Shown one piece after another: positions 1 to 8,458 of a stretch of 64,000 nucleotides of DNA. A program made the translations under genes and the position numbers. The first letter of the stretch is position 1, and each line of letters opens with the position of its first letter. Source of the DNA: Deltaproteobacteria bacterium. Its GTDB lineage: Bacteria > UBA10199 > GCA-002796325 > JACPFF01. The DNA lies in assembly GCA_016183065.1 (NCBI GenBank), contig JACPFF010000017.1:62001-126000 (forward strand). Reading direction: 5' to 3'. The notes under the pieces were generated by a model that worked only from the letters and a program-made list of their open reading frames with translations, was not told the origin of the DNA and made no database searches.

Positions 1-1
1 G

Positions 2-904
2 TACGTCTTCACGAGCTGCGATGGTCTTGAAGTCAAGGGAATCAATAGCTCGGAGACCGATATCATCGGGATTGGCCATGTCTGCGATGTGGTGGTCGAT
101 CCGTCCTCGAGTCGGGTGATTGTTGCCACCGACAATGGGGTGGCCTATCTCGACGATCCGGACAAAACGATCGAGACCATGTCGAAGACCGGCGATCAGG
201 CCACACGCAAGATCGGCTGGAAGGGCGCCAAGAAGGGCGAGGGGAATCTCTACGGCGGGATCGTCGTCCATGCGCTGACCATTGCCGGGTCTTCTGTGTA
301 TGCGGGGACCGATACGGGCGTGTACGTCAACGCGCAGGGTGGCCAGGAGGGTGCCTGGAGCGAAGACTCCGGTGGTGAGCTCGGACAGAGCGCGATCTAT
401 GCCCTGGCGGCCGACAATGACGATGGCATCGTCTACGCCGGGACGGCCACCGGAGAGATTGCCACACGATCGACGTCGGAAGGGAGCTGGACCACGAAGT
501 ACACAGTGGATGCACCGGTCTACGACCTCGCGGTCGATGCGGAGACCAAGGTGGTCATCGCCGGCACGGGTGCCGGGGTCTTCATCAGCCGTGATGGCGG
601 CGAGACGTGGAGCGACGTGAGTGCCTCGATAAAGGCCGATGAGGCACCCGTGGTCCATGGTGTGGCCGTACGTGGCGGGACGTTCGCCGCAGGGACCGCG
701 CAGGGGGTCTTTATCTCGCAGGCGCAGGCGCTGTTGCCCGCACCGGAAGTCGTGATTGAAGAGGAGACGCCTGCGGAGACGGAACCGACACCGCCGGAAG
801 ATGGCGGGACCGTGACCCCGCCGGAAACCCCCGAGACGCCAACCGTTGAGGGTGGCGCTGCCACCGGGAGCGGTGCGGCCGTCTTGGGTACGAAGATATT
901 GTGA
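2..904 (+). CDS. Partial beta-propeller (sialidase/VPS10-like) protein, C-terminal end
   Basis: The frame is open from the window edge, so the start lies upstream; about 300 residues are visible. Repeated units of the kind VYAGTDTGVYV, VYAGTATGEI and VIAGTGAGVFISRDGGETW match the blade pattern of sialidase/photosystem-assembly (Asp-box, S-x-D-G-G-x-T-W) beta-propellers, here with one clear Asp box near the end. After the last blade come about 55 residues of low-complexity Pro/Glu/Thr sequence and a short Gly/Ala tail, which looks like a cell-surface spacer. No enzyme active site can be assigned. An exported surface or repeat-scaffold protein is likely, but the N-terminus that would show a signal peptide is missing. 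Unlike two other secreted proteins in the window it does not end in a Cys-Thr-Leu motif. Confidence 0.7.
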   Translation, partial: YVFTSCDGLEVKGINSSETDIIGIGHVCDVVVDPSSSRVIVATDNGVAYLDDPDKTIETMSKTGDQATRKIGWKGAKKGEGNLYGGIVVHALTIAGSSVYAGTDTGVYVNAQGGQEGAWSEDSGGELGQSAIYALAADNDDGIVYAGTATGEIATRSTSEGSWTTKYTVDAPVYDLAVDAETKVVIAGTGAGVFISRDGGETWSDVSASIKADEAPVVHGVAVRGGTFAAGTAQGVFISQAQALLPAPEVVIEEETPAETEPTPPEDGGTVTPPETPETPTVEGGAATGSGAAVLGTKIL

Positions 905-950
905 CGATGTTGTAAAGAAGGGGACTACTGCATAAAGTATAGTTTATATA

Positions 951-977
951 TTGACGTTTTATCAGTACTATTATAAA
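951..977 (+). promoter_or_regulatory. AT-rich promoter of the hipA-like gene
   Basis: TTGACG at 951-956 and TATAAA at 972-977 (15-base spacer, or 17 to the overlapping TAAATT) lie in a strongly AT-rich stretch (about 930-990) unlike the GC-rich surroundings. The ATG of the hipA-like gene follows 11 bases after the -10, with no Shine-Dalgarno sequence, so a very short or absent leader is possible. No classical HipB operator (TATCC-N8-GGATA) is visible. Confidence 0.5.
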
Positions 978-988
978 TTATATTTTAT

Positions 989-2227
989 ATGGCAAAGGTC
1001 CGTTGGGGGAAAGTCTATTTACACGATCGATACGTTGGTCGACTCCAGGAGGAGCCTGGCGGTCGGTGTCGCTTTACCTACGACGTCTCCTATCTCGAAG
1101 CGGGCGCACCGCCCGTTGCGTTCACATTACCTCTGCGAAAAAGTCCGTACATTTCAGAACGAGGCCTCCCCCCTTTTTTTGATAATCTCGTTGCTGAGGG
1201 GTGGCTGCAAAATGCCCAGGCACGGGCACTTGGCGTCGATCCGAATAATCGTTTCGCATTGCTGTTGGGCTTTGGCATTGATCTCATTGGGGCGATTTCG
1301 ATTGTCGATCCGGAACCAGATCCTCGAGTGCCTATGAGTCATGACAGCGATGGAGCGACATTAGCTGCTCTCAGGGGGCACGCCTCCCTTTCCGGCGTCC
1401 AGCGGAAACTCCTGATGCTACAGGAAGGTACGGCATACCGTCCGGTCGGAGAGGATGAACTGAGCACGCATATCGCCAAATTGGTCTCCGGCAATCTGAC
1501 CGATGTGATTGAAGTGGAGCATCTCTCTACGCTCGCCGTTGCGCAGCTTCTCCCCAATGATGCAGTTGTTGACACGCACATTGTATCGCTTCCCGACATC
1601 AATGAGACGGCGCTGATGATTCCACGGTTTGACCGAACACGATCAGGAAAGCGGATCCACTTTGAGGAGTTCAACCAGTTGTTGGGTCACTATTCGGGAG
1701 ACGACAAATATCGCGGATCATACGAACAGATGGGGCAATTTGTTTCCCATACGCATGGTTGCATGCCTGCGGAAGCCGGCAAGCTCTTTCGCCGTCTGCT
1801 GGCCAATCTGCTCATAGGGAACACTGATGCGCATTTCAAAAACTTTGCGATGTTTCATACTCAGGACGGCTTGAGATTGACACCTCTCTATGATGTGGTC
1901 TCTTCGGCACATTACGTCAATTACCGATCTATTGCACTTCAAATAACGGGTGCCAATAATCTCGATCTTCACAAACTGGAGCCGAAACATATTCTTGGAC
2001 TGGGAAGGGGATTTGACCTGGCCGACGAATTTGTTCTGGCCGTGATCGCGGAGTTGGGCGAGCGACTGCCATATACCCTGCAGGTCATGGAAAAATCCGC
2101 TGCAGGGTCGCGGAAGTTGCGGGATGAACTCGTGAGCAAAACGGAGAAGCGATGGAACAACAGTTTCAAATCAATTGGCCAGTTATGGTCGAAGAGGCAA
2201 AGCAGAGGCGCAAGGGACAAAAAATGA
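989..2227 (+). CDS. hipA: HipA-family serine/threonine kinase toxin
   Basis: At 412 residues it has the usual HipA length. The N-terminal coupling domain covers about residues 5-105. The P-loop-like segment HASLSGVQRKLLM is at 131-143, IPRFDR at 211-216, the catalytic loop NTDAHFKN at 278-285 and the metal-binding PLYDVVSS at 299-306, so the kinase core appears intact. Known HipA kinases phosphorylate aminoacyl-tRNA synthetases (GltX) or related targets and induce dormancy; the target here cannot be read. The HTH partner follows and overlaps it by 76 bases, the reverse of the common hipB-hipA order. The AT-rich upstream region and lower GC than neighbours suggest transfer. The start follows an AT-rich promoter with no ribosome-binding site. 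Confidence 0.9.
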   Translation: MAKVRWGKVYLHDRYVGRLQEEPGGRCRFTYDVSYLEAGAPPVAFTLPLRKSPYISERGLPPFFDNLVAEGWLQNAQARALGVDPNNRFALLLGFGIDLIGAISIVDPEPDPRVPMSHDSDGATLAALRGHASLSGVQRKLLMLQEGTAYRPVGEDELSTHIAKLVSGNLTDVIEVEHLSTLAVAQLLPNDAVVDTHIVSLPDINETALMIPRFDRTRSGKRIHFEEFNQLLGHYSGDDKYRGSYEQMGQFVSHTHGCMPAEAGKLFRRLLANLLIGNTDAHFKNFAMFHTQDGLRLTPLYDVVSSAHYVNYRSIALQITGANNLDLHKLEPKHILGLGRGFDLADEFVLAVIAELGERLPYTLQVMEKSAAGSRKLRDELVSKTEKRWNNSFKSIGQLWSKRQSRGARDKK

Positions 2228-2631
2228 CGCAGAGGGAGCTTGCCCTGCTGGCGGGTGTCAGCACGCCCACCATTTCCCGATTTGAAAACGGGGAAGACGA
2301 CCTTCAGCTCTCTTCTGTGAATAAAATTTTGAAGGTCTTTGGCATGATTGATCGACGGATACTGACTTTTCCAGACTCCACTATTGGAGGGGCTGCGCGG
2401 GCCATTTGGGAGCATGATACGGTCGAATTTTGGGGATTTGATGGGGACAACAGAATCAGATGTTGCATTTCAGAAGAGACGCTCAAGGACCGGTTTCCCA
2501 ACGATGGCTGGACGTTCATCACCATATTTCAGCGAAACCGCCCAGTCATTGAACAGATGGCTCGGCGAAAATATTTGGCGGGGAAGATCGATGAAGATGG
2601 TTCTATCACCATCCAGAGTGTGGATTGGTGA
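2152..2631 (+). CDS. HTH (XRE/HipB-like) regulator with a DUF1488-like C-terminal domain
   Basis: A Cro/C1-type helix-turn-helix spans about residues 12-60 (EEAKQRRKGQKMTQREL, then LLAGVSTPTISRFENG). The start at 2152 is chosen because GGAG lies about 8 bases upstream and the full first helix is then included; a shorter start at 2224 would give an ATGA overlap with hipA but cut the domain. Residues about 85-150 (V-E-F-W-G-F-D-G ... I-R-C-C-I-S-E-E-T-L) resemble DUF1488, a small domain of unknown function; that match is from memory of the pattern. It is probably the antitoxin and autorepressor for the adjacent HipA. The linker contains bases 2381-2394, identical to the left end of a palindromic repeat found elsewhere in the window. 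Confidence 0.8.
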   Translation: MEQQFQINWPVMVEEAKQRRKGQKMTQRELALLAGVSTPTISRFENGEDDLQLSSVNKILKVFGMIDRRILTFPDSTIGGAARAIWEHDTVEFWGFDGDNRIRCCISEETLKDRFPNDGWTFITIFQRNRPVIEQMARRKYLAGKIDEDGSITIQSVDW

Positions 2632-2726
2632 GAGGAAAACTGTCAGACAGATCCCGATGAAATCTCTCCTCCCCATTCTCTCTTTTCACGTGCAATGTCG
2701 ATGGTGTTTCAGTAATACGGCCGCTT

Positions 2727-3167
2727 ATGCGTCGTGTGTGGTCGTTGATGATGTTGGCGGTGGTCGGCGCGCTTCCCGGGCCTGCAGATGCCCGCGCCGG
2801 TGTCGTGCCACCTGAAATGGTGAGCAAAGTCCAGTCCGTGCTGATCGAACAGTGGAAGACCGCATCGACGAGGGCGCGTGAGCGGACGGCCATTGAATCG
2901 TTTCTGCTGATGACCGGACGTGCCACCGACGAGCGGCTCTCGGCCTTGGCGGAGAGCGGGTTTGTCGTCCGGAGTATCATTCCGCGGGCGCATGCGGGAC
3001 GCGGTCGCGAACGATATGCCCGCCACACGGCGACCATCCTGACCGGACACGTGGCATTGCAAGACGTTCCGGCCGTCGCCGCCCTTCCTTTTGTGGAACG
3101 GCTGGAAGGGGCGTCGCGCCTTGGCGGGAAATGGCCGGGCGGCGGGCGCGTGCCGGTGACGAAATAG
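2727..3167 (+). CDS. Secreted stand-alone protease-propeptide (I9-like) protein
   Basis: This 146-residue protein begins with a signal peptide (RRVWSLMMLAVVGALPGPADA, cleavage near residue 23). The rest resembles the propeptide part of the subtilase encoded 24 bases downstream: its end, ILTGHVALQDVPAVAALPFV then ERLEGASRL, parallels AALPLPYVEALAAIDIVEYV then EAGRRL in that protease. Inhibitor I9 propeptides fold beside the catalytic domain and act as chaperone and inhibitor, and free-standing I9 proteins are known protease inhibitors. By inference it folds or restrains the neighbouring subtilase in the periplasm or outside the cell. A shorter start at 2748 would weaken the signal peptide. The sequence similarity is by eye and modest. 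Confidence 0.6.
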   Translation: MRRVWSLMMLAVVGALPGPADARAGVVPPEMVSKVQSVLIEQWKTASTRARERTAIESFLLMTGRATDERLSALAESGFVVRSIIPRAHAGRGRERYARHTATILTGHVALQDVPAVAALPFVERLEGASRLGGKWPGGGRVPVTK

Positions 3168-3191
3168 CAGGAAACATCTCTCGCGGGGGAA

Positions 3192-5369
3192 ATGATGGGG
3201 ATGAGGCGATCGGTGCAGGCACTCTGGGCAATGGCCGCGGTACTTCTGGCCGCACAATCGGGCGCGACGACACGGATGACCCGGCTCGATCCGGCGCTGC
3301 GCATGGCGGCCCGCGCGGAAGCGACAGAGACGGGCACTCTGTCGAAGCACTTTCGAATGCGTGCCGCAACCGTTGGGGAGAGACCGCTGGTCGATCTCTT
3401 TGTGAAGACGGTCGATCCTGTGGAATGCCAGAAGATTATCGAACAGTGGGGGGGCGAGGTCCGGACCGTGGCTGGCAAGATTCTCACGGCGGCATTACCG
3501 CTCCCCTACGTGGAAGCGCTCGCGGCAATCGACATCGTCGAATATGTCGAGGCCGGGCGGCGGCTTTCGCCGAAACTCAACCAGTCTCTGCCAGTGATCG
3601 GCGCAGACGACGTTCATGCAGGGACTGGCGTCAGCCAGGCCTACACCGGCGATGGCGTGTTGGTGGGGGTGGTCGATTCCGGGGTCGATTGTGCCCATGC
3701 CGATTTCCTCGACAGCAGCGGCGGCTCGCGGTTTCTGGCCTATTGGGATCAGACCAAGACGAGCGATACCACAGGCGTGTCGGAGATCTCCGGATCGGTG
3801 GGGACGGAATATACCGGGAGCGAACTGACGGATGGGAGCTGTGCCAGCTCACCCGATGGCGATTCCAGCGGACACGGCACGCACGTCACCGGGATCGCGA
3901 CGAGCGACAATAGCCCCTATACCGGCCTTGCACCGGATGCGTCGATCATTGTCGTCAAACACAATGCCCAGGATGCGGAGAGCGAGGGGACCTTTGCCAC
4001 GACCGTGGTCGACGCGGTGAACTATATTTTTCGCAAGGCGCAGGGAGAGTCGCCGCGGATGCCGGCGGTCGTGAATCTCTCGCTCGGGAGTTCGCTGGGG
4101 GCCCACGACGGGACCTCGCTCTTTGAGGAGGCGCTCGACAGTCTCCTGACCGACACCGATGGCGCAGAGAAGGAGGGTCGCGCGATTGTGAATGCCGCAG
4201 GGAACGAGAATTTCTCGTCCGCCGATAGCGGCACCACGGATTTTGCCGGCATCCATGCGACCATCGATCAATCGAGTACGGAAAATGGGTACGATTTTGC
4301 CATTCGGAGCAGTGCCACGGTGTTCACGGTCTTTGGGGGCGCCCAGGTCGACATCTGGTTGACGAGCACCAGTGCGTGTACGGTCCAGATCGACGCCTAT
4401 GCGCTCGATGACAAATCATCATCGGCCCTCAAGATCGACATGTTGCCGGTCTCCAAGGGGAGCTCGACCACGGCGAACAGCAACACCGATGGGCGGCTCA
4501 AAATCGCCCTCGACTTTACCGATGATAGTAATGCCAACAACGGAAAGCAGCACGCCTTGGCGACCATCACCAAGGTGAGCGGGGCCTCGGTGACGGCCAC
4601 GAGTTATTCGTTCGATCTTATTTTGATCGGCAGTTGCGAGGGCGATGCCTGGCTCTACCCCGACCTGACCGCGGCACTCTCTTTCCGCAAGGTGAGCGCG
4701 CTGCCGGTGTCGACGAATCCGCGCGGCTATCCCTATGTGAGCGGCGATAGTGATCGGACCATGACGATCCCGGCCACGGCGGGCAAGGTGATCGCGGTAG
4801 GGGCGTTTATGGACGCAGGGACCTGGATTGATCTGAATGGAACATTGCACGATCAGACCTCGACCTCGGAAGGGACGGGCGGGATTGCCGGCGGCATTTC
4901 CCTCTTCTCGAGTCTGGGGCCCACGGCCGATAGTCGTACCAAACCCGATCTCTCCGCCCCCGGCGAGCCGATCATTGCCACGCTCGCCTCGACGGCCACG
5001 GGCGTTTCTTCGAGCGAAAAGGGGGATGCCACGCATCAGAAACTCGAGGGGAGCTCCATGGCCGCGCCCCATGTGACGGGGACGGTGGCGCTCATGTTGC
5101 AACGCAACGGTTGTCTGACGACCACGGAGATCAAGTCGGCACTGACGAGCACGGCCACAAGCGACAGCTTTACAGGGAGTTCGCTGCCGAATAATACGTG
5201 GGGGGCGGGGAAGCTCGACACGCTCGCTGCGGTGAATGCCGTGTCCGCCGCCAGTTGCGAACCGAACAACACGGGCGATGTGGGTGCCGGATCGACGCTG
5301 GGCGACCCCGGCAGCACAGCGGTTGTTACTACGGGTGGCGGGAGCTGTACGTTGATTCCGGTCAGATAG
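3192..5369 (+). CDS. Secreted subtilisin-like (S8) serine protease with Cys-containing C-terminal motif
   Basis: It has 725 residues, with a signal peptide at about 1-26 (RRSVQALWAMAAVLLAAQSG) and an I9-like propeptide at about 60-130. The S8 triad is complete: Asp162 in GVVDSGVD, His228 in GHGTHVTG and Ser622 in GSSMAAPHV; the oxyanion Asn lies in AAGNEN. About 230 residues separate AAGNEN from the Ser region and include a beta-rich insert like those of large S8 enzymes. The protein stops directly after G-G-G-S-C-T-L-I-P-V-R; another secreted protein in the window stops after almost the same motif, suggesting a sorting or anchoring signal. It is probably cotranscribed with the I9-like gene 24 bases upstream. 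ATG 3192, 3195 and 3201 are all possible starts. Confidence 0.92.
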   Translation: MMGMRRSVQALWAMAAVLLAAQSGATTRMTRLDPALRMAARAEATETGTLSKHFRMRAATVGERPLVDLFVKTVDPVECQKIIEQWGGEVRTVAGKILTAALPLPYVEALAAIDIVEYVEAGRRLSPKLNQSLPVIGADDVHAGTGVSQAYTGDGVLVGVVDSGVDCAHADFLDSSGGSRFLAYWDQTKTSDTTGVSEISGSVGTEYTGSELTDGSCASSPDGDSSGHGTHVTGIATSDNSPYTGLAPDASIIVVKHNAQDAESEGTFATTVVDAVNYIFRKAQGESPRMPAVVNLSLGSSLGAHDGTSLFEEALDSLLTDTDGAEKEGRAIVNAAGNENFSSADSGTTDFAGIHATIDQSSTENGYDFAIRSSATVFTVFGGAQVDIWLTSTSACTVQIDAYALDDKSSSALKIDMLPVSKGSSTTANSNTDGRLKIALDFTDDSNANNGKQHALATITKVSGASVTATSYSFDLILIGSCEGDAWLYPDLTAALSFRKVSALPVSTNPRGYPYVSGDSDRTMTIPATAGKVIAVGAFMDAGTWIDLNGTLHDQTSTSEGTGGIAGGISLFSSLGPTADSRTKPDLSAPGEPIIATLASTATGVSSSEKGDATHQKLEGSSMAAPHVTGTVALMLQRNGCLTTTEIKSALTSTATSDSFTGSSLPNNTWGAGKLDTLAAVNAVSAASCEPNNTGDVGAGSTLGDPGSTAVVTTGGGSCTLIPVR

Positions 5370-5431
5370 TCATCCCGTGTCCGTGATGCCGGAATGCCAT
5401 GACCGAGCGGGGTGTACATGCGTAAAGGGAG

Positions 5432-5665
5432 ATGCCGATGCGACCGAACCGCTTACAATCCCAGTGGCAATATATCGAGCGGAAACTGTGTGAGCACTAT
5501 CCGCGGGTCCCGCGGTCGCTCTGGCGGGCCACGGAGGGGGAACACGAACGGATCGTCAGGGTGATCCGGGATACCTATGTGCCGGGCCGCTCCGCCATCA
5601 CCGTGGAGGCCGAAATTCGCGATCGGCTCAACGAGTGGGTCGCCGAGATTGAAGCCCATGTGTGA
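5432..5665 (+). CDS. Small CsbD-like hypothetical protein
   Basis: A 77-residue soluble, charged protein with a good ribosome-binding site (GGGAG about 7 bases before ATG). Its stop overlaps the start of the transglycosylase gene by 8 bases, which supports translation. The first half (Q-S-Q-W-Q-Y-I-E-R-K-L ... then a W-R-A-T-E-G-E-H segment) is faintly like the CsbD stress-protein fold (W-x-x-I-x-G ... D-x-x-x-I-x-G), but this match is weak. No signal peptide, membrane segment or catalytic motif is seen. Confidence 0.6.
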   Translation: MPMRPNRLQSQWQYIERKLCEHYPRVPRSLWRATEGEHERIVRVIRDTYVPGRSAITVEAEIRDRLNEWVAEIEAHV

Positions 5666-7604
5666 ACAATCCGTGCGCCGCTGGTTTTTGTCTCTGACCT
5701 TTGCGCTCTGCGCCTGTTCGCATGGCATGTCCCCAACGAAACACCGTGTACAAAAAATTTCTGCCGAGGTCCTCGCGACGTTGCATCAACTCGATACGCG
5801 GTGGCGTGCCTATGCACCGCATCAACGGGCCTTTATTACCGGGCATACCCATCTCCTTCGCGGGGAGTATGCCTCGGCACTGCCGTATCTCGAAACAGCG
5901 CTCACGAGCTATCCGCAACTGAAAGAGGATATTCTCTACGATATCGCGCAGAGTGCGCTGCGCAGCGGGGCGCTGACGCGGGCGACATCCGCCGTGTCGG
6001 CATTGCTGGGCGAGTTTCCTGAAAGCCGCTGGAGCGCGCCCGCACGCGATCTGCAGGTCGAGCTGGCCATGGCCCGTCGCGATTGGGATGGTGCCGCGGC
6101 ACTGTTGCAGGCCGAACTGGCGATGGCCAGGGATCGCTGGCGGCAGCGCACGCTGCGCGAGCAATTGGCGCACCTGGCCGTGGCCCGCGGTGATTCTTCG
6201 GCGGCGTCGCAGGCGTATTTTGCCCTCTATACGAGCGCTGAATATCCCGACGAGGCACAGCGGGCGCGGGAGGGATTGACCCTGGGGGCGAAAGCGGGCG
6301 GTGAAGATCCTGTGCGCCACCTGGATACCGGGGCCCGGCAGGCGTTGGCGGAACGGTTTCTCCAGCGCGGCCTGGCCGCAGAGGCCGTCGAGGTCTTGCA
6401 TCCGTTGCGACACGTGCCGTCCTTGTTACTTGCCCGGGCCTATTTTCGAGCCCGTCGATATGTCGAGGCGGCGGACCTCTATGAGACCTTGTGGAAGCGC
6501 GACGGGAGTCTCTCGACGCTGCAGCTCTATGCCACTGCGAGTGCGCGGGGAGAGCGCACCGACCGGGCCATTGCCTTGCAGCAGGAGATCGCCGAACAGT
6601 CGAGTGGCGCCACGCGCCTGCAGGCCCGTGCCAAAGAGGCCTTTCTCTTTTTAGATAGTGGCCGGTATCGTGAGGCGGCGGAAAAATATCGCCAGTGGGT
6701 GGAGAGCGCGCGGCCCGCCAGACTGTCGATCGACCAGCAGTGTGGCGCCTGGTGGGCGATCGCATGGAGCGAGTATCGGCAGCAGCACTGGCAGGCCGCG
6801 CTCGAGGCATTTGATCATCTCACGGCGATTGCGACGGCGCGGGACCGCCAGTGGCATGCGCGCGTGGCCTATTGGCGGGGGCGCGTACTGGATGCCGCGG
6901 GGCAACGAGGGCCCGCGCGGACTGCATGGAAGGCGCTCGCACGGACGGCGGCCGGGACCTATTATGGCACCCTGGCCGCGGCCCGTGTGAAAGGACGCAA
7001 AGGCGTCGAGACCCTTTTCCGGCACCAGTCCCCTGCGGTGCACGATATGGGCCCGATGGAGGTCATGGGAGATACCACGTCTGCACAGGTTCGCGAGCTC
7101 GATGCCTTGGGGCTGTGGGATGCGGCCATCGAAGCGTTTGATCACCAGGTGCGTCCGGTCCAGTTTCGTCCGCATCATCAGCAGGCCATTGCTCGGCTCG
7201 GCGCACTGTGGGGGATCGATCCGGCACTCGTGGAACGGCTCATTTGGCAGGAGTCGGCGAATCGTCCGTTGGTCGTGTCACCGGCAGGGGCGATCGGGTT
7301 GATGCAGTTGATCCCCACGACAGCCTACGCGATGGCCCGTGAATTGCGGCAAGAGCCCTTCCGCGTCGAGGCCCTCTTCCGTCCGCTCCCGAATCTGCAA
7401 TTGGGGATGTGGTATCTCCGCACACTCCTCACGCGGTATGATGGAGCCTTGCCGTATGTCCTGGCCAGTTACAACGCCGGGGAGGCGGCCGTCGATCGCT
7501 GGCGCCGCACTCGCACCGGTCACGATCTGGAAGAGTTTATCGAGACCATTCCGTATCGCGAGACGCGGCAGTATGTCATGCGCATCCTGCAGCAATATTG
7601 GTAA
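5658..7604 (+). CDS. slt: Soluble-lytic-transglycosylase (Slt70-like) lipoprotein
   Basis: With the start at 5658 the protein has 648 residues and opens with a lipoprotein signal (LSLTFALCAC, acylated Cys near residue 20). The frame extends further upstream but would destroy that signal. Residues about 35-490 form the alpha-helical, TPR-like superhelix of Slt70. The catalytic domain follows, with Glu532 in WQESAN, GLMQL, and the A-S-Y-N-A-G-E motif. It should cleave the MurNAc-GlcNAc bond of peptidoglycan with formation of 1,6-anhydro ends, anchored at the envelope. It overlaps the small CsbD-like gene and is followed by a strong hairpin at 7633-7662. Confidence 0.92.
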   Translation: MCEQSVRRWFLSLTFALCACSHGMSPTKHRVQKISAEVLATLHQLDTRWRAYAPHQRAFITGHTHLLRGEYASALPYLETALTSYPQLKEDILYDIAQSALRSGALTRATSAVSALLGEFPESRWSAPARDLQVELAMARRDWDGAAALLQAELAMARDRWRQRTLREQLAHLAVARGDSSAASQAYFALYTSAEYPDEAQRAREGLTLGAKAGGEDPVRHLDTGARQALAERFLQRGLAAEAVEVLHPLRHVPSLLLARAYFRARRYVEAADLYETLWKRDGSLSTLQLYATASARGERTDRAIALQQEIAEQSSGATRLQARAKEAFLFLDSGRYREAAEKYRQWVESARPARLSIDQQCGAWWAIAWSEYRQQHWQAALEAFDHLTAIATARDRQWHARVAYWRGRVLDAAGQRGPARTAWKALARTAAGTYYGTLAAARVKGRKGVETLFRHQSPAVHDMGPMEVMGDTTSAQVRELDALGLWDAAIEAFDHQVRPVQFRPHHQQAIARLGALWGIDPALVERLIWQESANRPLVVSPAGAIGLMQLIPTTAYAMARELRQEPFRVEALFRPLPNLQLGMWYLRTLLTRYDGALPYVLASYNAGEAAVDRWRRTRTGHDLEEFIETIPYRETRQYVMRILQQYW

Positions 7605-7632
7605 GGGCCGGTTCGACCCGTGTTCGCCGGAG

Positions 7633-7662
7633 AGATTCCCACGGACAAGCCCGTGGGAATCT
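7633..7662 (+). terminator. Strong hairpin, probable terminator after slt
   Basis: A 12-bp stem (AGATTCCCACGG paired with CCGTGGGAATCT, 6-base loop) follows the slt stop by 28 bases and is enclosed by a shorter GCCGG/CCGGC pairing. The T-run is short (TTTC). The stem resembles the outer arms TTCCCACGGGC/GCCCGTGGGAA at 36586-36635, so it may be a solo relic of that repeat family rather than, or as well as, a terminator. Confidence 0.55.
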
Positions 7663-7694
7663 TTCACCCGGCTTGACTCTCTCAGAGAGTTCTT

Positions 7695-7797
7695 TTATGG
7701 TGCGTCAACTTTTCCTGAGTACATGCAATCTACAGTACCATAAGTATTTCTAACGTTTAATGAGCACGTTTGTGCTCGTTAAACGTTGAAATACTAT
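7695..7797 (-). repeat. Family 1 palindromic repeat, copy 1 (reverse orientation)
   Basis: Read on the minus strand it matches copies at 28068-28171 and 62141-62244 along the full ~104 bases. The left half is a hairpin (atttc-AACGTTTAACGAGCAC / GTGCTCATTAAACGTT-agaaat). The right half runs from ACTTATGGTAC to ACGCACCATAA, whose ends (TTATGGT/ACCATAA) can also pair. It fills the gap between slt and the DUF47 gene. Confidence 0.85.
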
Positions 7798-7825
7798 AGC
7801 GGTGCACTGGCTCAAGGGAGGTCCC

Positions 7826-8446
7826 ATGCCGTTTTTGCCCAAATCGTTCGATTTTTATTCCGGCTTTGAACAGCTCAGCACGAAGATGACCGAGGCGGCA
7901 GAAGAGTTGATCGTCCTCTTGCGCAACGGGACGGTCAATGGCGAGCAGCATGTGAAACAGCTCAAGACCATTGAAAATGAGGCGGACCACATTGCCCACG
8001 AGGCCCTGGAACGGCTCAACAAGACCTTCATCACCCCGCTCGATCGCGAGGATATCCACGGTCTGGTCACAGCGCTCGACGATGTGGTCGATCTGATCTT
8101 TGCCTGCGGGGGGCGTTTCCTGATCTATCGGCCAAATTATCTCCATCCAGCCGTGATCCCCATGGCGGAATTCATCCGCAATGCGACGAAGGAGATCTAT
8201 AATGCCATCCACGGAATGCGCAATACGAGTCATCGGCGTCAGGTCTTGACGCATTGCATTGAGGTGAATCGCATTGAAAATAGCGCGGACGACCAGGTGC
8301 GCGAGGGATTGAAAGATCTGTTTGCCAATGAAAAGGACCCGATCGAATTGATCAAGATCAAGGAAGTCCTCGAAATGCTCGAAGAGACGAACGACGCGTG
8401 TGAAGATGTTGCCCATCGCATTGAGGGGATTGTGCTGAAGAATTAA
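7826..8446 (+). CDS. DUF47 family PhoU-like protein (Pit accessory type)
   Basis: The 206-residue protein has the length and pattern of the DUF47/TIGR00153 family: an all-alpha PhoU-like fold with E/D-x3-D metal-binding motifs (EADHIAHE near residue 51; a second set near SADDQVREGL). Members usually sit next to low-affinity phosphate (Pit) transporters and modulate them; no pit gene is visible here. The start at 7826 is set by AAGGGAGG 4-11 bases upstream. A repeat element lies immediately upstream. The gene converges with dgt with only 12 bases between stops. Confidence 0.88.
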   Translation: MPFLPKSFDFYSGFEQLSTKMTEAAEELIVLLRNGTVNGEQHVKQLKTIENEADHIAHEALERLNKTFITPLDREDIHGLVTALDDVVDLIFACGGRFLIYRPNYLHPAVIPMAEFIRNATKEIYNAIHGMRNTSHRRQVLTHCIEVNRIENSADDQVREGLKDLFANEKDPIELIKIKEVLEMLEETNDACEDVAHRIEGIVLKN

Positions 8447-8458
8447 CAGGCTGTCCGG

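Noticed and set aside
7826-8446. Classical PhoU of a Pst phosphate system
   Set aside because: Length and pattern fit the DUF47/TIGR00153 family, and no pst or pho genes are nearby.
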